Shown here: one piece after another, positions 61,801 to 64,000 of the stretch | Layout of the letters: every line of letters starts with the position of its first letter | How positions within the stretch are numbered: position 1 is the first letter of the stretch | From: Dromaius novaehollandiae | Taxonomy: Eukaryota; Chordata; Aves; Casuariiformes; Dromaiidae | NCBI RefSeq assembly: GCF_036370855.1 | Contig: NC_088101.1 | Location: 5,277,501 to 5,341,500, forward strand | DNA: 64,000 bases | Direction: 5' to 3' | Translations under genes and position numbers: made by a program | Notes under the pieces: generated by a model | Seen by the model: only the letters and a program-made list of their open reading frames with translations | Database searches by the model: none | Told to the model about the DNA's origin: nothing

Positions 61801-64000
61801 ACGAGTTTGAGATTCCAGTCCCTGAGGCAGGGCTTTGTGACTCTTTCACAGTTGCTCTCTGCAAGCACCTTTGGGAAACAAAAAGGGGTTGCCTATGGGC
61901 TGTGCAAGTTGGATGGTGAAAGCCCAAGCCTATATACCAAAGTCACAAAAGGTTGCAACTTTGGTATAAAGTTCTATTATTACCCTTTACAAGCACAGCT
62001 CCAAAGATGATAGCTCATGCTTTTACTCATAGTCACATACAGGTATCTTCCTATATATTAGCAATATTTTAAATATTTAACATTATAATAATTGTAAACA
62101 GTTTCTTCCAAATATTAAGGAAAGGCATATTTAAGCTTGTGTTTGAGGAAAAGGCAAATGCAGCATAATCCATCACACATCACAATTGACTTGTACCCAA
62201 GTTTGAGTGCTCTTTTCTCACAAGATACAGGCTGCTCAAACATATCCATCAACACTGGATTTCAGTCAGATTCACTTGCCTTTACAACCATCAGTTATTA
62301 GACTGCACACCAATCTTATCTTGGCTCTTCTCTGTACAAGTGGGTTTCTATAGAGGAAAATCTACCTATTCATGTGAACCCAAAATTTCTTAACTTTAAA
62401 CCAGGCTTCTAGGTCACGATTCTTAAAAGCTAGGTATCTAAAAGCAGGCCATTTTTAAAGATGTGGAATGTCCAAGGATAGATTCCAGTTAGACAAACCT
62501 CACTAAATGCGAAATGGCAGCCAGGAATGTAGCATACCTGAGGTCCCATGCACTGAACAGTGCTCATGTCCCTCTGCCCAGGCTAGGAGTTGGGCTGTGT
62601 GGGCACAATGCTTTTGCATGGTAGGTGCCGAACTCTCACAGCACAGACCTGTTGTCAGCTCCAAATCCTTCTCCAGTAGCCAAAATACAGCTCTTGAGAG
62701 CAAAACCACCAAGTCAGTTTTCCAGAAGATATTAATATCCCGTATTAGGCCCGCAAAATCACTGGCAGACAACAGCTACTAAATCCTCCCTCTTCTTTCT
62801 GATTTTCTTGAGGGAGTACCTTTTATTAGGTCAACTGCTAAACTTCAGAAAACAAGAGAAGCTTTCAATGTACAAGAACCTCCATCTGCTTTTTGTTTCT
62901 GTTCTTGGTAGTGCTGTTGCAACTGGGACCATTGCAGGGCTGTGTTTGATTAAGGCTGACAGGGGATTTGCTGCTGGTTTTTAATTAATAGCTGGCTTAA
63001 TTCAAGCCAAAACATGCTTGAAACTTGGCGCCTCCATTCCAACATCTCCATTGGAGCCTGCTCTAGCCTCATACTTTGTTTACCCAGTATGTAGAAACTG
63101 GATCATTTTGCCAATACTAGGTCCACAAAACAAAGGCAAACCCTGCGCATGAGAATCAAGCTAATACTTTGACACAGTAACTTGAGGAACTGAAGGTGGA
63201 AGAAATGAGACAACACCTTGACACAAGGTTAGATTTTTTGAAGGTGCCTAAACAGAGAGACCCTATGGCAACAGTGCGCATATACTATATAAACAGTTAA
63301 CACCACTAGCCTCTGACTATGCCAGTGGTGCCTTATCAAGAAGAAAATTCATGAGGGGGCAGCCGTGTGGCTGACTCCTGGAGTTGTTGACAGAGGATGT
63401 TGACAGTTTCAGCTCTTAAGTGGAAACATCTTCCTTCCTCAGTCACTCAAGTTTCCTACACAGCACACACAGACAGCTGAGAACAAGACAGAGCTCAGCA
63501 TCCTCCCTGATCAAGTGCTCTGCTGTCTTTAATGTCACCCAAATAACTCCAAACTCATTCCTTGCATAAAGCAGACAGTAAGAAAGCTGTAAGTGAACAA
63601 AGGTAACTGCGATTTCAGCCTTTGGAAAGGCATTTGCTGTTCGCTACTTTATTTTAGCACAGTGCTTTGATTGGTTAGTAACAACACAGTAACAGGATTA
63701 GGTTGCACTGCTATAACCGAATCAGCATAAGTTGCAGAACATGCAGGACTGTTCAGCAGAAAGCAGTCTGAACAGCCCATACGCAAGCTGGAAGCATGGA
63801 GTAGAGCCGCTGCATAAGTAAACTGAACTGACAGATCTTTTAGAAAGGAAAAAAAAAAAAATCTATGGCTGTCTTTTTTGACTGCCGTGCTATCAGCTTA
63901 ACAAAACTCACGTATATTGCAAGCGGAAAGAAGGGGAGATCCAGCCGGGCCAGTGGCTGCTTAGAGTCCTTGGAAATGTAGGGTTTCACCGTGTAACACA
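55809..64000 (-). CDS. unidentified minus-strand gene, 3' exons (gene starts beyond the window)
   Basis: Open segments bounded by good splice signals lie at 63912-64000, 62538-62761, 61338-61440, 57625-57774, 56444-56489, 55906-56106 and 55809-55834. Two groups are phase-consistent: 62538-62761 with 61338-61440, and 57625-57774 through 56444-56489 and 55906-56106 to a stop at 55809. The junctions 63912/62761 and 61338/57774 do not match, so exons are missing or a call is wrong. I do not recognise the protein. Segments look soluble, mostly helical, rich in Leu and Cys, with a polar Ser/Gly-rich end. It does not look like UBA6, STAP1, CENPC, YTHDC1 or GNRHR, the mammalian neighbours of the TMPRSS11 cluster, as far as I can recall them. 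Confidence 0.45.
55906..56106 (-). CDS. candidate exon of the unidentified gene
   Basis: A 201-nt segment ending TCAG|gtgagg, phase 1 to phase 1. It reads GSEENGTNSDFAYDLSCLQN, then IANTSDASFFSPQTALSFKN and a Ser/Gly-rich end. The acceptor ('ggctttgag') is weak, which is the main doubt. Confidence 0.4.
56444..56489 (-). CDS. candidate small exon of the unidentified gene
   Basis: A 46-nt segment between 'ggtgttgcag' and AAAG|gtaaga, open only in phase 0, leaving in phase 1. It reads GVVNTLKRLWDSWMK and fits the phase of 57625-57774 upstream and 55906-56106 downstream. Confidence 0.4.
56537..56729 (-). CDS. alternative terminal exon with stop and poly(A) signal, unidentified
   Basis: After 'ccaaactgtgcag' a phase-1 frame reads NEVQESSEAYATEATLTYVS, then STSDLGLNMVSSVYANF and LHWSCP, with TAA at 56578. 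AATAAA follows about 40 nt later (minus strand, near 56537-56542). This is a compact 3' end and competes with the 56489-55809 path, lying between exons 57625 and 56489. It could be an alternative end of the same gene. Confidence 0.35.
57625..57774 (-). CDS. candidate exon of the unidentified gene
   Basis: Exactly 150 nt between 'ttttgcctgcag' and CAG|gtaatt, open only in phase 0. It reads VRLFRDSHEASMSWCIFHLW, then SDKVKKMGSVSEDCGLPEVN and EYLHHLHAGQ. The composition looks like real protein; the family is not recognised. Confidence 0.5.
58600..60680 (+). mobile_element. old degraded LINE of CR1/L3 type
   Basis: Several blocks match in order the reverse-transcriptase part and 3' end of old CR1-like LINEs in plus sense. 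These are 'gaaacttggtggcaggaaga' (58704 on), the region with '...acaaggtctctcacaaaagc...' and 'gggaaactggttaaaagaga' (59745-59845), and 'gttctggttccccatttctc' (60298 on). A final block has 'tggggacttcaaacaagaca' and 'agcaggtttaaaacacaacc' (60538-60590). Stops and indels break all frames. The 5' limit is approximate. Confidence 0.72.
61338..61440 (-). CDS. candidate exon of the unidentified gene
   Basis: A 103-nt segment between 'gctcttgtag' and CAG|gtaagt, open only in phase 1 to phase 2. It reads KEVKTMLGSLMTEELTSFRC, then PNVKANTISCIDF. The splice sites are strong and the two Cys could pair. Confidence 0.45.
62538..62761 (-). CDS. candidate exon of the unidentified gene
   Basis: A 224-nt open segment lies between 'tctgccag' and CAG|gtatgc, phase 2 to phase 1. 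It reads DFAGLIRDINIFWKTDLVVL, then LLSRAVFWLLEKDLEL and a Cys/His-containing helical stretch. Its exit phase fits the exon at 61338-61440. No known domain was recognised. Confidence 0.35.
63912..64000 (-). CDS. candidate exon of the unidentified gene, cut by the window edge
   Basis: One frame is open from the edge to a good donor (TAC|gtgagt): CYTVKPYISKDSKQPLARLD then LPFFPLAIY, 29 codons, leaving in phase 0. The other two frames have stops. The 5' end lies outside the window. Confidence 0.4.

Noticed and set aside
1-64000. CRISPR arrays, operons, tRNA or rRNA genes
   Set aside because: No regularly spaced repeats, ribosome-binding sites or cloverleaf structures were seen. The intron-exon layout and CR1 copies show a vertebrate chromosome.

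Overview
This is a vertebrate nuclear segment, most likely from a bird. Four fragments look like the avian CR1 LINE, including 3' ends that run into the usual '...tgtgattc'/'...gcgattctg' tails. Genes are split into short exons with GT-AG or GC-AG introns. Long AT-rich non-coding stretches surround them, with poly-C tracts and old LINE debris. There are no bacterial operons, CRISPR arrays or tRNA/rRNA genes that I can support. Almost all of the roughly 60-190-codon open frames are chance frames; real coding sequence is a few percent of the window and lies on the minus strand.

The centre (about 40.4-49.6 kb, minus strand) holds a nearly complete TMPRSS11-type (HAT/DESC) type II transmembrane serine protease. 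Nine exons were placed from splice sites and reading phase. They encode a short cytoplasmic tail and membrane anchor, an SEA domain, an R|IAGG activation site and a trypsin-like domain with His, Asp and Ser. The exon lengths sum to 1263 nt, an exact multiple of three ending in a stop, with no frame disruption. One intron uses a GC donor. Only a separate upstream start exon, if there is one, was not found.

The left part (about 9.5-38.8 kb, minus strand) holds the 5' half of a second, paralogous TMPRSS11 gene: a candidate start exon, the anchor exon and three SEA exons with the same phases and nearly the same lengths as the first gene. Its introns are much longer (about 14, 0.9, 11.2 and 2.7 kb). 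No catalytic-domain exon was seen between 1 and 9564, so the rest should lie beyond the left edge. The two genes sit head-to-tail, with only about 1 kb between the poly(A) signal of the right gene and the candidate start of the left one, which is typical of this tandem family.

The right part (about 55.8-64 kb, minus strand) has several splice-flanked open segments (63912-64000, 62538-62761, 61338-61440, 57625-57774, 56444-56489, 55906-56106, 55809-55834). They look like 3' exons of another minus-strand gene whose identity I cannot name. Phases agree within two subsets but not across the whole set, and a competing terminal exon with its own poly(A) signal lies at 56537-56729. A degraded LINE of CR1/L3 type (about 58.6-60.7 kb, plus sense) sits inside this locus. 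I found no convincing undescribed system. The items most worth checking are this unidentified gene, the GC-AG intron, and where the missing protease half of the left gene lies.
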